Below, one piece after another: positions 1 through 9,068 of a stretch of 64,000 nucleotides of DNA (position 1 is the first letter of the stretch; every line of letters begins with the position of its first letter). The stretch is from Verrucomicrobia bacterium LW23 (GTDB taxonomy: Bacteria > Verrucomicrobiota > Verrucomicrobiia > Methylacidiphilales > UBA1321): contig QAZA01000050.1 of NCBI GenBank assembly GCA_003054695.1, positions 372,001 through 436,000 of the forward strand. The letters are read 5' to 3'. Position numbers and translations under genes: made by a program. The notes under the pieces are model-generated. The model was not told where the DNA came from. It did no database searches and saw nothing but the letters and a program-made list of their open reading frames with translations.

Positions 1-370
1 ACAGCCCCGGGAAGTCCCGGCGTGTTGGGTAAGTAGTTGCACTTCATCGACAAAGAAGCCAAAAGCTCCTTGCCACTGTTCCTGTTTTGAATTTCCTAAT
101 GATAATTCAAACGGAATTATAAAGCAGTGCTTTCTAAAAAGTAATGCACCCCCCATGCCACATGCAAGCAAAGAAATCGCATCGCTTGAAAATATTTCGC
201 CCCGATGAACCTGCTGCCGCAAGAGTCCCCTGTATAGCTTGCAACCACAAGCCTTTGCATGCCAACGCCGCCATGGCGACTTTCTTGGCAATGCACCACG
301 TCTAGCATTGCGAATCCAAGTTTCTCCGCCTACGATGGAAGCAACAGTACCCCCCGCCGCACCTTGCTGC
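1..370. other. Intergenic lead-in to the first gene
   Basis: This stretch holds no gene that I can support. A short inverted repeat lies at 7-20 (CCGGG, four-base loop, CCCGG), followed by an AT-richer part (about 95-200) that could contain the promoter of the downstream PilT-like gene. Upstream in-frame starts exist at 239 and 335, but the PilT homology only begins after 371, and the residues encoded before it do not resemble the family. Confidence 0.4.
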
Positions 371-1468
371 ATGAGCGCTTCTGTCCCGATCGATCTTGTT
401 TATCTCCTCGGCCGCATCGTGGAGATGCAGGCCTCCGACCTCCATCTTTCCGTGGGTTGCAAGCCCATGGCACGGCTTCACGGCGCCATGCGCGCGGTGG
501 CGGAAGTGGTGCTGGGGGGTGAGGCGTGCCGTGATCTGATTCTGAGCGCGCTGACCGAAGTGCAGCGCTCACGCCTGGAGGACACGCTGGAGCTGGATTT
601 TGCCGTCAGCGTGGAGGGCATCGGCCGGTTCCGCGGCAACGCCCACTACTGCCGCGGGCAGATGGAGGCCGCCTTTCGCCATATTCCAGACAACGTGCCG
701 GACCTCTCCACGCTGGGGCATCGTCCCGCCGTCTCCTCACTGTGCGATCTGGAGCACGGGCTGGTGCTGGTAACCGGGATGACCGGCACGGGCAAAAATA
801 CCACCATGGCCGCGATGGTAAAGGAGATCAGCAAGCGGCGCAGCGGGGTGATTATCACCATTGAGGACCCGATCGAGTTCGTCTACCAAAACAGCCTCTC
901 CATCATCAAGCAGCGGGAGGTGGGCACCGACACGAAATCGTTTGCCAATGCGTTGCGGCAGGCGCTGCGGCAGGACCCCGACGTGATTTTGCTGGGCGAA
1001 ATGCGGGACCTGGACACCGCGCAGGCCGCCATTACCGCTGCGGAGACGGGCCACCTGGTGCTCAGTACGCTGCATACGGTGGACGCGCCCAAGGCGGTGG
1101 ACCGCATTGTCGACGCCTTTCCGGCCGATCAGCAAAGCCAGATTGTGGCGCAGCTGGCTAACAGCCTGCAAGCCGTTATCTCGCAGCGACTTCTGCCAAA
1201 AGCCGATGGGTCGGGGCGGGTGCTGGCGTCGGAGGTCCTTATCGCCAACCACGCCGTGCGGGCATGTTTGCGGGACCGCCGGTACGAGCAGTTTCTGGGG
1301 CTGATGGAGATTGGCGCCCGGGAGGGGATGTTTACGATAGACGACCACGTGAAGGAGCTGCTGACGCGCGGGTTGATTAGCAAGGAGGAGGCGATGATCA
1401 ACGCGCGGGATAAAGAACGGATGTCGAAGGTTCAGCCGCCTACTACGAGAAAAGGCTTATTCGGTTGA
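371..1468 (+). CDS. PilT/PilU-like retraction ATPase with altered Walker A
   Basis: A hexameric AAA-like ATPase of the secretion-ATPase superfamily; family members power type IV pilus retraction at the inner membrane. From the chosen start it has 365 residues, the usual PilT size. It opens with the N-terminal domain motif ASDLHLSVG, then shows the Asp box, a Walker B/GEMRD segment (DPDVILLGEMRDLDT) and the His box (TGHLVLSTLHT). The P-loop reads GMTGTGKNTT, so the Ser/Thr after the invariant Lys (residue 142) is Asn (AAT codon), unlike the GSGKST of the two paralogues at 38.6-41.4 kb. The usual AIRNLIRE motif is degenerate (AVRACLRD). The start at 371 fits the homology boundary; 335 and 239 are possible. 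No pilus gene lies next to it. Confidence 0.85.
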   Translation: MSASVPIDLVYLLGRIVEMQASDLHLSVGCKPMARLHGAMRAVAEVVLGGEACRDLILSALTEVQRSRLEDTLELDFAVSVEGIGRFRGNAHYCRGQMEAAFRHIPDNVPDLSTLGHRPAVSSLCDLEHGLVLVTGMTGTGKNTTMAAMVKEISKRRSGVIITIEDPIEFVYQNSLSIIKQREVGTDTKSFANALRQALRQDPDVILLGEMRDLDTAQAAITAAETGHLVLSTLHTVDAPKAVDRIVDAFPADQQSQIVAQLANSLQAVISQRLLPKADGSGRVLASEVLIANHAVRACLRDRRYEQFLGLMEIGAREGMFTIDDHVKELLTRGLISKEEAMINARDKERMSKVQPPTTRKGLFG

Positions 1469-1614
1469 ATAACAATGACTTGCAGCATAATTTCCTGAAT
1501 TGTGTGGATTGACTTTTTACGGCAAAGACCATAAAAAAGCCAAACTTTCCCGGCCACCAGAAGCGCGCCCCACCTCGCGCCCCCTCCCCACGCCCGCCGG
1601 GCCACGCCTTTCCC

Positions 1615-2829
1615 ATGTCGCACGAAATCGTACCCTCGCAAACCAAAGCGCCAGGCAGCCTTTGGCAAACCGGACTTTCCCTCTGGACGCATCGGTCCGA
1701 GATGTACCAGGCGCCGGTCGATCTCCTCTCCAGCCTGGTGACGGGCGGGCAGCCGCTGGAGGCGCAGGACTGGCGCCGCGGCCTCATCGTATGTCACGGC
1801 GACGCGTCGGCCATGCTGCAGCGCACCGCCTCGCTCGTCCATTTATGCCGCGTGTTTCCCGACTGCGAGTGGCACGCTACGTCCAGCCCCGGCACGGACG
1901 AGATCATCAGCAATAACCCGCACCTCGCGCGCACCTGGCCGGTGTTTCCCGACGAGCGCGACAAGCGGGCGCGTTCCTTCGCCTCCCCCCCGGCCGAGGC
2001 TGTGCCCCCCGCCGTGGAGGCCCGGCTGCGCGCCGCGCGGTTTGACGTAATGCTGTGCCCCGACTCCCTGCACCACCCGGAGGACCGGATGCTGGGGTTG
2101 CGCATGCGGGTGCCCACACGCATTGGCTTTGCACAACGCGCTCAGCGCCAGCTGGTTACCATGGAAGTGCCCGTTAACTTCGACCAGCCGGAAGCCGCGC
2201 TTTTCCGCGACATGGTGGCGGAGATCGCCAGCCTCGCCCCGCGCTGGGACTTGCGGCCGCAAATCTTCCCGCGGCCGGAGGATGAGATGGAGGCGCGCCG
2301 TTACCACGAGGCGCTGCCACGCACCTCCCGGCACGGCGTCACGGCGCGACGCATCGCCGTCTTCCCGTTTGTGACGACGAGCGGCGGTGTCTGGTTTCCG
2401 GAGTTTTGGGTACGGCTGCTCGATCTGCTAAGCGCGGACGGCCGGCTGCAGCCCATCCTGTGCGGCGCGGCGTCCGACGCCAAACGGCTTCGCGAGCTCT
2501 CCGACCGCACCGCGTATCAGGTGCCCGTGCTGGCGGCGGACCTCAGCTACCGGGTGATGGCGGCGTTTCTGCGCGGCTGCGCGGCGCGGCTGGGGCCGGA
2601 TAGCCCATCGCGCCACCTGGCCACGGCGGTCGGTACGCCCGCGTTCTATTTCCGCGACATGTCCGTATCGTGGGCCGAAGGCGCCGTCACGTGCGCCGGC
2701 GAGCACTCGCTGGTGCCAGACGAGATGGAGCGCCTCCAGCCATTCGAGGAGATCCGCGCGCTGGAATCGCTCCGACCCGAGCTGATCTTCGGCGAGATTC
2801 TGAACGCGCTGCCGGACGGCGTAAAGTAA
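1615..2829 (+). CDS. GT9-like (heptosyltransferase-type) glycosyltransferase
   Basis: 404 residues. The C-terminal half has the layout of glycosyltransferase family 9 (GT-B fold, ADP-heptose-type donors, cytoplasmic face of the inner membrane). The stretch LGPDSPSRHLATAVGTP, about 70 residues from the end, matches the family's donor-site signature, which usually reads GNDSGPMHLAAALGTP. The change of the Gly-Asn-Asp-Ser core to Gly-Pro-Asp-Ser marks it as divergent. The N-terminal half (LIVCHGDASAMLQRTASL) replaces the usual pattern of acceptor-domain start. A role in LPS core or another cell-surface glycan is inferred. The gene follows the PilT-like gene by about 145 bp with no clear Shine-Dalgarno sequence; no other glycan genes are adjacent. 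Confidence 0.65.
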   Translation: MSHEIVPSQTKAPGSLWQTGLSLWTHRSEMYQAPVDLLSSLVTGGQPLEAQDWRRGLIVCHGDASAMLQRTASLVHLCRVFPDCEWHATSSPGTDEIISNNPHLARTWPVFPDERDKRARSFASPPAEAVPPAVEARLRAARFDVMLCPDSLHHPEDRMLGLRMRVPTRIGFAQRAQRQLVTMEVPVNFDQPEAALFRDMVAEIASLAPRWDLRPQIFPRPEDEMEARRYHEALPRTSRHGVTARRIAVFPFVTTSGGVWFPEFWVRLLDLLSADGRLQPILCGAASDAKRLRELSDRTAYQVPVLAADLSYRVMAAFLRGCAARLGPDSPSRHLATAVGTPAFYFRDMSVSWAEGAVTCAGEHSLVPDEMERLQPFEEIRALESLRPELIFGEILNALPDGVK

Positions 2830-3385
2830 ACGGCGCGGGCTCTCTCGCTCCAAGTGTCCTGTATTTGTGATTCTTCGTGGATGAAAAGGCAATGCTTCCA
2901 GCGGTGTTCTTCATAAATCATTATATGAATGATTTATGGTACAGGACATTCCATCAGTTTAAATCCGTGTGTAAAGAGGCGATTCGCGGGAACAGGAAGG
3001 AAGGATGTCGTTTGACAAGCGGCCTGCCCAGCAAGCTCCTTCCCCCGTTGCGCTCGTTTCGTTTCTGAACGTAGCGGCCCGTTGCGTGAAAATCTGTTTC
3101 TCGTATGGCTACATCCATTCGCAGAGCAAAGTACCTGGCGGATTTTCACGCAACGACCGCTACGGGCAGATACGCAACGTACGCAACGGGGGATAGAAGC
3201 TTGCTCGGCGGGCCCGTCTGCACATTCCAGTATCTATCCCCATCCAAAGGGTAGAGCCCACGTTGGGGGGTGTGGGGAAGAGCGCTCTTCAGAGCTCCCT
3301 CGCTTGACTCGGGGCAAGCTGGGCAGGGATAGAGAACCACTTCGAGGCTCTCGGACCTCCTGCGTACACCTGTACTTAAACCCCT
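2830..3385. other. Intergenic region with large palindrome
   Basis: A 556-bp spacer between the plus-strand GT9 gene and the minus-strand aminotransferase. Its first part (2860-2960) is AT-rich. The centre is occupied by the imperfect inverted repeat listed separately. The rest (3214-3385) has short complementary blocks (CTATCCCC near 3233 and GGGATAG near 3326) but no recognisable gene. Confidence 0.6.
3026..3213. repeat. Imperfect long inverted repeat (about 70-nt arms)
   Basis: The arm at 3026-3094 is closely mirrored by the reverse complement of 3141-3213. Shared blocks include CCCCCGTTGCG, GTAGCGG and CGTTGCGTGAAAATC. The loop is about 46 nt. The end blocks GCCCAGCAAGC and GCTTGCTCGGCGGGC also pair. 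No transposase is present, so it could be a miniature inverted-repeat element, a paired REP-type element or a structured 3' end shared by the two convergent genes. Confidence 0.7.
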
Positions 3386-4657
3386 CTAGCTGGCCGAAGC
3401 CGTGCCCAGCACCGACACAAGGCCGTCCGCCGCAGCGCTTTGCGTAGACGGGGATGCAGCGCCCAGGCGTTGCCGGGCTACGAAGCGGGCGATGCGTTCG
3501 GCGGCGATTTCGATCTGGTCGAAGGCGGTGGCGTAGCTGCAGCGGATGAAGCCTTCGCCGGAGGTGCCGAAGGCGTTGCCGGGGACGACGGCGACCTTTT
3601 CCTCTTCCAGCAGGCGCACGGCAAACTCGCGGGAGTGGAGGCCGGTGGAGCGGATGTCGACGAACATGTAAAAGGCGCCCTGTGGCTCGAAGCACGGCAA
3701 GCCCATCTCCTCAAACGACTTGTGCAGGAAATTACGGCGCATGCGGTACTGGTCGCGCATCTCGGCCATGGCGGTGGCGCCGTTTTCCAGCGCTTCGGTC
3801 GCGGCCTCCTGGCCTACGATGGAGGCGCAGAGAATGCTGTACTGGTGGATGCGCATCATCGCCTCCGTCAGCGCGGCGGGCGCACACGCGTAGCCGACGC
3901 GGAAGCCCGTCATGGCAAACGCCTTGGAGAAGCCGTGCAGGAAGATGCAGCGCTCGCGCATGCCGGGCAGGGACGCGATGGAGACGTGCGGGGTGGAGGA
4001 GTAGGTGAGCTCGGAGTAGATTTCATCCGTAAGCACCAGCAAATCGTGCTCAATACACACATCCGCAATGGCTTGCAGCTCTTCACGCGTCATCACGCCG
4101 CCGGTGGGATTGCAGGGGAAATTGAGGATGAGCGCCTTGGATCGGGGCGTGATGGCGGCGCGCAGCGCCTCGGGGCGGAGCTTGAATTTGTCCTCCACAA
4201 AAGTGGGGATGGCGACCGCTTTGCCGTGGGCCAGGGCGATGCTGGGACTGTAGGAGACGTAGCACGGCTCGTGGTACAGCACTTCGTCGCCGGGGTTGAT
4301 GATGGCGCGCAGCGCTATGTCCATGGCTTCGGAAACACCTACAGCCACAATCACTTCCGTAAGTGCCTGGTACTGCACGCCGTAGTTGTCGCGCACATAG
4401 CGGGCAATGGCTTTGCGCAGTTTGGGCGCGCCGAGATTGCTGGTGTACCCTGTGCGGCCACGCTCCAGGGCGTAGATAGCGGCCTCCCGTATGTGCCAGG
4501 GCGTCACGAAATCGGGCTCACCGATGCCGAGCGAGATGACGTCGGCCATGGACTGCACGATTTCGAAGAAGTCACGGATCCCGGAGCGGGGAATCGAGAG
4601 CACGTGCTCCGCGATAAAGTTCCGGGGTTGGGATACGGGTGGGGTCTCGGGTTTCAT
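3386..4657 (-). CDS. Class I/II PLP-dependent aminotransferase
   Basis: 423 residues, fold type I. Visible are the substrate/PLP motif GIGEPDF (residues 44-50), the NPTG motif around Asn183, the PLP-nitrogen Asp211 in LTDEIYSEL, and the Schiff-base Lys245 in HGFSKAFAMTGFRVGY. The sequence resembles the aspartate/alanine/aromatic aminotransferase group (AspC, AlaA, PatA type) and should transfer amino groups to 2-oxoglutarate; the exact amino acid cannot be read. It lies 175 bp downstream of an Lrp/AsnC regulator on the same strand, a common pairing in which the regulator responds to the amino acid handled by the enzyme. Probably transcribed from the regulator's promoter. The C-terminal 20 residues are an Ala/Ser-rich tail. 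Confidence 0.9.
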   Translation of the reverse strand: MKPETPPVSQPRNFIAEHVLSIPRSGIRDFFEIVQSMADVISLGIGEPDFVTPWHIREAAIYALERGRTGYTSNLGAPKLRKAIARYVRDNYGVQYQALTEVIVAVGVSEAMDIALRAIINPGDEVLYHEPCYVSYSPSIALAHGKAVAIPTFVEDKFKLRPEALRAAITPRSKALILNFPCNPTGGVMTREELQAIADVCIEHDLLVLTDEIYSELTYSSTPHVSIASLPGMRERCIFLHGFSKAFAMTGFRVGYACAPAALTEAMMRIHQYSILCASIVGQEAATEALENGATAMAEMRDQYRMRRNFLHKSFEEMGLPCFEPQGAFYMFVDIRSTGLHSREFAVRLLEEEKVAVVPGNAFGTSGEGFIRCSYATAFDQIEIAAERIARFVARQRLGAASPSTQSAAADGLVSVLGTASAS

Positions 4658-4832
4658 GGCGAAAGGGGACGGTGCCGCGCGTGCCGTGGCGACGGGGCAG
4701 GCGGAAGAGGAGGGGCAACGGCGCGCCTAACAGTTGCGCCTTTAAGCTAAACGCGGCCAAGGGCTTACGCAAGGGGCGGCGGCGCTGGGCGGCCAGGCTC
4801 CGGCTTCATCGGCGCTGCTGGTGACTGGGAAC

Positions 4833-5324
4833 TCAGGGGCTGATTTGCAGGCGCTCCTCGTTTTCATCGGGCAGCATCAGCACGCCCTGCTCTTTGTAAG
4901 GCTTTAAGGTAAAGTGAGTTGCGGTGGAGAGGACGCCGCTGATGGTGGCGAGCTTTTCGGAGACAAACGTGGCGACCTCGCGCAGGGTGGCGCCTTCGAT
5001 AAACACAAGCAGATCGTACGAGCCGCTCATGAGGAAACACGAGGTGACCTCCGGGTACCTGGCGATGCGGGCCGCCAGGCGGTTGAAGCCGCCGCCGCGC
5101 TCGGGGGTGATGCGCACCTCGATGACGGCCTTGACCTTGTTGCGCTCGGCCTTTTCGTCGTCGACAATTGCCTTATACGCCAGAATAATCTTGTCCTCTT
5201 CCAGCTGCTTGATCTGGCGGCGCACCTCGTCGGCCGGCCGGCCCAGCAGCTTGCCAATCGTCTCGGGCGAACGCAGGGCGTTCTCTTCCAGCAATGTCAA
5301 TAATTCGTCCATTCCGCCTTGCAT
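4833..5324 (-). CDS. Lrp/AsnC family transcriptional regulator
   Basis: 163 residues. The N-terminal winged helix-turn-helix (LLTLLEENALRSPETIGKLL to IILAYKAI, residues 8-55) is followed by a RAM/AsnC effector domain with the FLMSGSYDLLVFIEG segment. Such proteins form octamers or dimers of dimers and bind amino acids. The start at 5324 is chosen because AAAGGA lies nine bases upstream; the Met at 5312 is 12 bases further in and too far from that site. It is followed by the aminotransferase gene and is divergent from the GH5 gene, so it may autoregulate from the shared 5325-5519 spacer. Confidence 0.9.
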   Translation of the reverse strand: MQGGMDELLTLLEENALRSPETIGKLLGRPADEVRRQIKQLEEDKIILAYKAIVDDEKAERNKVKAVIEVRITPERGGGFNRLAARIARYPEVTSCFLMSGSYDLLVFIEGATLREVATFVSEKLATISGVLSTATHFTLKPYKEQGVLMLPDENEERLQISP

Positions 5325-5443
5325 TCTAGCGTGTTCCTTTGGCGACGACAATGCTGAACATCGCCATATACCGGTACAGTTTGGCACTTTGCCACAACAC
5401 ACACCGGCACAGATTCAGGCGCTCAAAATCGTATGGGAAGTGA

Positions 5444-5473
5444 TTGACACGGATTGCTCTGTATAGCTATATA
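5444..5473 (+). promoter_or_regulatory. Sigma-70-type promoter for the GH5 gene
   Basis: A perfect -35 box TTGACA (5444-5449) is separated by 18 bases from a TATATA -10 box (5468-5473). Transcription would start near 5480, leaving a 5' leader of about 40 bases before the ATG at 5520. The box lies between the divergent Lrp gene and the GH5 gene. Confidence 0.6.
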
Positions 5474-5519
5474 GCACTATTTATAGCTTTTGATTTCCCA
5501 CTCCTCTCTCCCCTTCTCC

Positions 5520-6632
5520 ATGTCAACCACCAGCCCTGTTGCCGAGCCCCACGTGCCCAAAACGCATCGCTACCCTCAGGATCCCGCCCCGGAAACGCCG
5601 CGCCCGGAGAACTGGCCGGCCGAGATCCGTGTCTCCGGCAATCGCCTGGTGGACGGCGCGGGGAGGGAGGTGTGGCTGCAGGGCCTGGCCATCCCGGGCC
5701 TGGAGATTCGCCCCGAAGGCCACGGCTGCGTGCTCTCCACCCGCGTGGGTATTGAGGACTGGAACGCCAACGTCATCCGCCTGGCGGTAAAGGACGAGTA
5801 CTGGTACGGCCACGGCAAGCCGGGCGGCGAAAGCGCCGGGCAGAGCGACGGCGGCGCCGCCTATCGCGCCACGGTGGACGCCGCGGTAAACGTGGCGGCC
5901 AATCGCGGCGCGTATCTGGTGATCGACAACCACCGCTTCCGCGCCGTGCGCGAGGAGCAGCTGCAGTTCTGGAAGGATGTGGCCGAGATGTACAAGAATC
6001 ACCCGGCCGTGCTGTTCGATGTTATCAACGAGCCGCACGATATCTCCTGGGAGGTGTGGCGCAACGGCGGCGAGGTGGTGGAGCGCACAGCCAAGGTGGA
6101 CGAATCGGCCTTTCTCAGCGACGCGGAGAAGCAGAAGAACCAGTGCTTCCAATCCCCCGGCATGCAGCGGCTGGTGGATGTGATCCGCGCCACGGGTGCA
6201 CGCAACGTCATTATTGCCGGCGGCCTGGACTGGGCGTACGACCTGGAAGGCGTGGTGGACGGCTTTGCGCTGGACGACCCGCAGGGCAACGGCATCATGT
6301 ACTCCACGCACATTTACCCGTGGAAGACCGACTGGCAAAGCAAAGTGCTGCGCGCGGCGGCCCTGTACCCGCTGTTTGTGGGCGAGGTGGGCGCTGACAT
6401 CAAGAAGATGTCTTTCCTTCCCCTGGATCGCCAGGAGGACCCCTACACGTGGGGGCCGGACATGCTTGGCTTTATCCAGAAGTACCGCCTGAACTGGAGC
6501 GGCTGGTCCTTCCACACCTGGGCCACGCCCGTGATGCTTGAGGACTGGGACTACACGCCCACGCCCTTCTGGGGCGTCCCCGCCAGGGAGGCGCTGGCCG
6601 GCAAACCGTTTGAGCTGAGGCGGATGCGTTAG
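5520..6632 (+). CDS. Glycoside hydrolase family 5 (cellulase-type) enzyme
   Basis: 370 residues with a (beta/alpha)8 GH5 layout. The acid/base Glu171 lies in FDVINEPHD, the nucleophile Glu289 in LFVGEVGAD, and the family's conserved His is in YLVIDNHRF (residues 133-140) and STHIYPW (262-268). Retaining cleavage of beta-1,4-glucan or mannan is expected for the family; the substrate cannot be told. From the ATG at 5520 no signal peptide is visible; the first 35 residues are Pro-rich and hydrophilic, so the enzyme appears cytoplasmic and may act on imported oligosaccharides. An upstream Met at 5490 would not add a signal peptide. The stop overlaps the convergent M50-HlyD gene by four bases. Confidence 0.85.
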   Translation: MSTTSPVAEPHVPKTHRYPQDPAPETPRPENWPAEIRVSGNRLVDGAGREVWLQGLAIPGLEIRPEGHGCVLSTRVGIEDWNANVIRLAVKDEYWYGHGKPGGESAGQSDGGAAYRATVDAAVNVAANRGAYLVIDNHRFRAVREEQLQFWKDVAEMYKNHPAVLFDVINEPHDISWEVWRNGGEVVERTAKVDESAFLSDAEKQKNQCFQSPGMQRLVDVIRATGARNVIIAGGLDWAYDLEGVVDGFALDDPQGNGIMYSTHIYPWKTDWQSKVLRAAALYPLFVGEVGADIKKMSFLPLDRQEDPYTWGPDMLGFIQKYRLNWSGWSFHTWATPVMLEDWDYTPTPFWGVPAREALAGKPFELRRMR

Positions 6633-9052
6633 CAGGGACGGCACGCGCCCAAAAGCAGCCCGCCAACGGCCAGGGTAGCGGTGCGATGTAGTGGGTGTCG
6701 ACATTCGACTACCGTGGGATAACGCCTCGCCTTCTCCCCTCCGTGTAATCCGTGGCGAATAACTCCCCGTTTGAACTGAATGTCAACCACGGCCCCATCC
6801 TCATGCCGCGCCCGATGGAACAGCCAGCGAAACGCGCCTTCCACCCATGCGGCCGCCACCTTCCACAGCGGCGTGGACTCCCCGCTGACGAAACGCGTGC
6901 GCACCACCTCGCCGGTGTGGATGCCCTCGGGCGGCGCGTCCTGAAAATAGGCCACCGCCTCAAACGCCGGGCTCAGCAGCTCGTACGAGGCGTAGGGATC
7001 CTTCCCCTTGTCATCGCGCGGCGCGGATGAATCCTCCTTGCGCTGCACCACCGCCAGCGGGCCGCCGGCCAGCGCCGTAAGCTCGGGGAAAGCAATATCG
7101 CGCGAGCCCCGCGAGGTGATGCGGTGCAGCACCGCCGTCGTCTCCCCGCGCCCGGGCAGGTAAACCTCCACGCGCCCGCCCAAACGGGCGCGGAAGGCAT
7201 CTACCGCGTGTTGCGGAATCATCAGGCGAATCTCCGTCGCCGGCACCTGGCCCATGCGCAAAATCTCCTGGCCCGGATTGAGATACGAGCCGCGCCGCTG
7301 CGCCAGCTTCCAGGTCAGGATTGTGCCGTCGATCGGCGCCTCCACCCGCAGCGAGGCGATCATCTTCGCCTTCTCGGCCGTCTGCTTTCGCAAGGCGTTC
7401 AGGCTGGCCTCCTCGGCCTGAAAGGATGCGACATCTACATCGCTCTGACCGCCTTCGCGCTCGCGCGCCTCCAGGGCGGCGGCGGTTTTGGCCTCCTGGT
7501 ACAGCAGGCGCAGCTTAAGCACGCGCAAGGCGTTGGTTTCCTGCAAGTTACGCACGTCTACCAGCCATTCGCCGCGGCTTACCGTCTGGCCTTCGCGCAC
7601 AAAAACGTCGTTGATAAAGCCGGGCGCCTCGGCGCGCAGCACCACCATGTCCTTTACCTGCACCAGGCCGGGCGCCGTGGCCATGGGGTAGACGGGAATA
7701 AACGCAACAAGCGCAAGGGTGGCGAGGAGCAGCGCCAGGCGAAAAATCAACCGCATGCGCGATGATGCCCCCCAACCCTCCTGCGGTGCAAGCCCGGCGA
7801 AGAACCGCCAGATGCCCGGGCCAATCCACGTGACCGCGCACAGCAATCCCAGCACCAGCCCGCCGCCCCTCCACATCAGGGAGGCGCCGATGATCAGCAC
7901 CGCCATGGTCATCACGCGCCATACCAGCGCCGCGATGCCGTAGAGCAGCAGCACGGAGCGCTCCCACTCCGGCACCCCCACGGGCTCCTGCACGTCGGGG
8001 TCGCTCATCAGCCATCGCCGGCAAAAGCGGTTGATGGCCTGGTTGGAGCGCTGGTAGAGGTTGGGCATGCCCAGCAGGTCGGAGAGCAGGTAGTAGCCGT
8101 CAAAACGCATCAGCGGGTTGAGATTGAACAGGACGGTGGTAACGCCCGCGATAATGACCGTTTTGTACGCCAGCGTATTGGCAAAGCTCTCCTGCGAATG
8201 CGCCCAGTACAGGGCGGCCAGCGACGCCACGAAGACCTCCACCCACAGCCCGCCAAACGTTACGTGCATACGCTGCCAGCGAGAGGGCAGCGCCCAGCTC
8301 GCCGTAGCGTCCACGTATGTAATGGGCATAAAAAGGATGAACGTGAACCCCGCCTCGCGCACGCGGCAGCCATAGTATTTGCACACCAGTCCATGCCCAA
8401 ACTCATGCACCACCTTCAGCGCCGCCCAAATGGCCAGCAGCACCCAGCCATCCTGCGGATTAAGTACGCCACCCGCCATGGTTTGGAAGCGATGCCAGTT
8501 CCACAGCACGCTCCACAGCCCCGCCAGGACCACGGCCAGCCAGGGGATCCACATGACCGGGTGGCACAGCCAGCCCAGAACGGAAGCCGATGCGGTAAAA
8601 ATCCAGTCCGGGCTGCCCAGCGGCACGCGCAGAAAGAGGAAGTTGCTCAGCTCCATCGCCCGGCGCTTCTTGCGCGTGTCGGCGTCCTCCACGGCCACCT
8701 CGTTGGTCGTCGCGTCAAAGTCGACCAGGTGATTGTGTACCAGCCAGCGGGTGAGGACGAGCGCCTCCTGCTCCGTAATCGCCTCGCCACCCGCCGAGAG
8801 CGACGCCCGGGCAAACGCCTCGGAGATGGTGCGGCGGCCGTCAAGAAATGTCATAAAGACATACTCCGGCAACCCTACCTGGTGAAACTTGCTGTGCAGG
8901 GGATCCTCCACCAGCGCGTACCGGCCGCCGCTGTAGTCCTGAAACGTCACCCGCAGGCCGCGCCGGAGCCGGGGCCGCGTGGCGCGCAGCTCGCGCACGG
9001 AAATATCCGCCGCGGCCGGCTTCGCTTCCATATCCGCAAGGGGCAAGTGCAT
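6629..9052 (-). CDS. PqqD-like / M50 site-2-type protease / HlyD fusion
   Basis: 807 residues. Residues 30-110 resemble a PqqD-like winged domain. Residues 160-455 hold about six membrane segments with the zinc motif HEFGH (216-220) and the second M50 motif [16 protein letters not shown] (310-325). From about 465 a periplasmic HlyD-type adaptor follows ([20 protein letters not shown], then a coiled coil and a second half-lipoyl segment). The protein could both bind or clip a polypeptide in the inner membrane and reach towards TolC. It is the last gene of the tolC-giant-secA block, 16 bp after the GAF-HlyD gene, with AAGGGG seven bases before the ATG. The last 30-40 residues look non-native: they are encoded by a dispersed-repeat fragment (6696-6758). 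Confidence 0.85.
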   Translation of the reverse strand: MHLPLADMEAKPAAADISVRELRATRPRLRRGLRVTFQDYSGGRYALVEDPLHSKFHQVGLPEYVFMTFLDGRRTISEAFARASLSAGGEAITEQEALVLTRWLVHNHLVDFDATTNEVAVEDADTRKKRRAMELSNFLFLRVPLGSPDWIFTASASVLGWLCHPVMWIPWLAVVLAGLWSVLWNWHRFQTMAGGVLNPQDGWVLLAIWAALKVVHEFGHGLVCKYYGCRVREAGFTFILFMPITYVDATASWALPSRWQRMHVTFGGLWVEVFVASLAALYWAHSQESFANTLAYKTVIIAGVTTVLFNLNPLMRFDGYYLLSDLLGMPNLYQRSNQAINRFCRRWLMSDPDVQEPVGVPEWERSVLLLYGIAALVWRVMTMAVLIIGASLMWRGGGLVLGLLCAVTWIGPGIWRFFAGLAPQEGWGASSRMRLIFRLALLLATLALVAFIPVYPMATAPGLVQVKDMVVLRAEAPGFINDVFVREGQTVSRGEWLVDVRNLQETNALRVLKLRLLYQEAKTAAALEAREREGGQSDVDVASFQAEEASLNALRKQTAEKAKMIASLRVEAPIDGTILTWKLAQRRGSYLNPGQEILRMGQVPATEIRLMIPQHAVDAFRARLGGRVEVYLPGRGETTAVLHRITSRGSRDIAFPELTALAGGPLAVVQRKEDSSAPRDDKGKDPYASYELLSPAFEAVAYFQDAPPEGIHTGEVVRTRFVSGESTPLWKVAAAWVEGAFRWLFHRARHEDGAVVDIQFKRGVIRHGLHGGEKARRYPTVVECRHPLHRTATLAVGGLLLGACRPC
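6696..6758. repeat. Dispersed repeat fragment inside the 3' end of the M50-HlyD gene
   Basis: TGTCGACATTC (6696-6706) and CCGTGTAATCCGTGGCGA (6741-6758) lie within the last codons of the M50-HlyD gene. The first block recurs exactly at 47996-48006, where it is followed by a related CTGTCATCTGTGGCC block, showing that this is a genome-dispersed unit and not protein-driven conservation. Confidence 0.5.
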
Positions 9053-9068
9053 GGCGATTCCCCTTTCC

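Noticed and set aside
5523-6704. 393-residue minus-strand frame opposite GH5
   Set aside because: The GH5 frame contains intact catalytic motifs; the antisense frame is a high-GC artefact.
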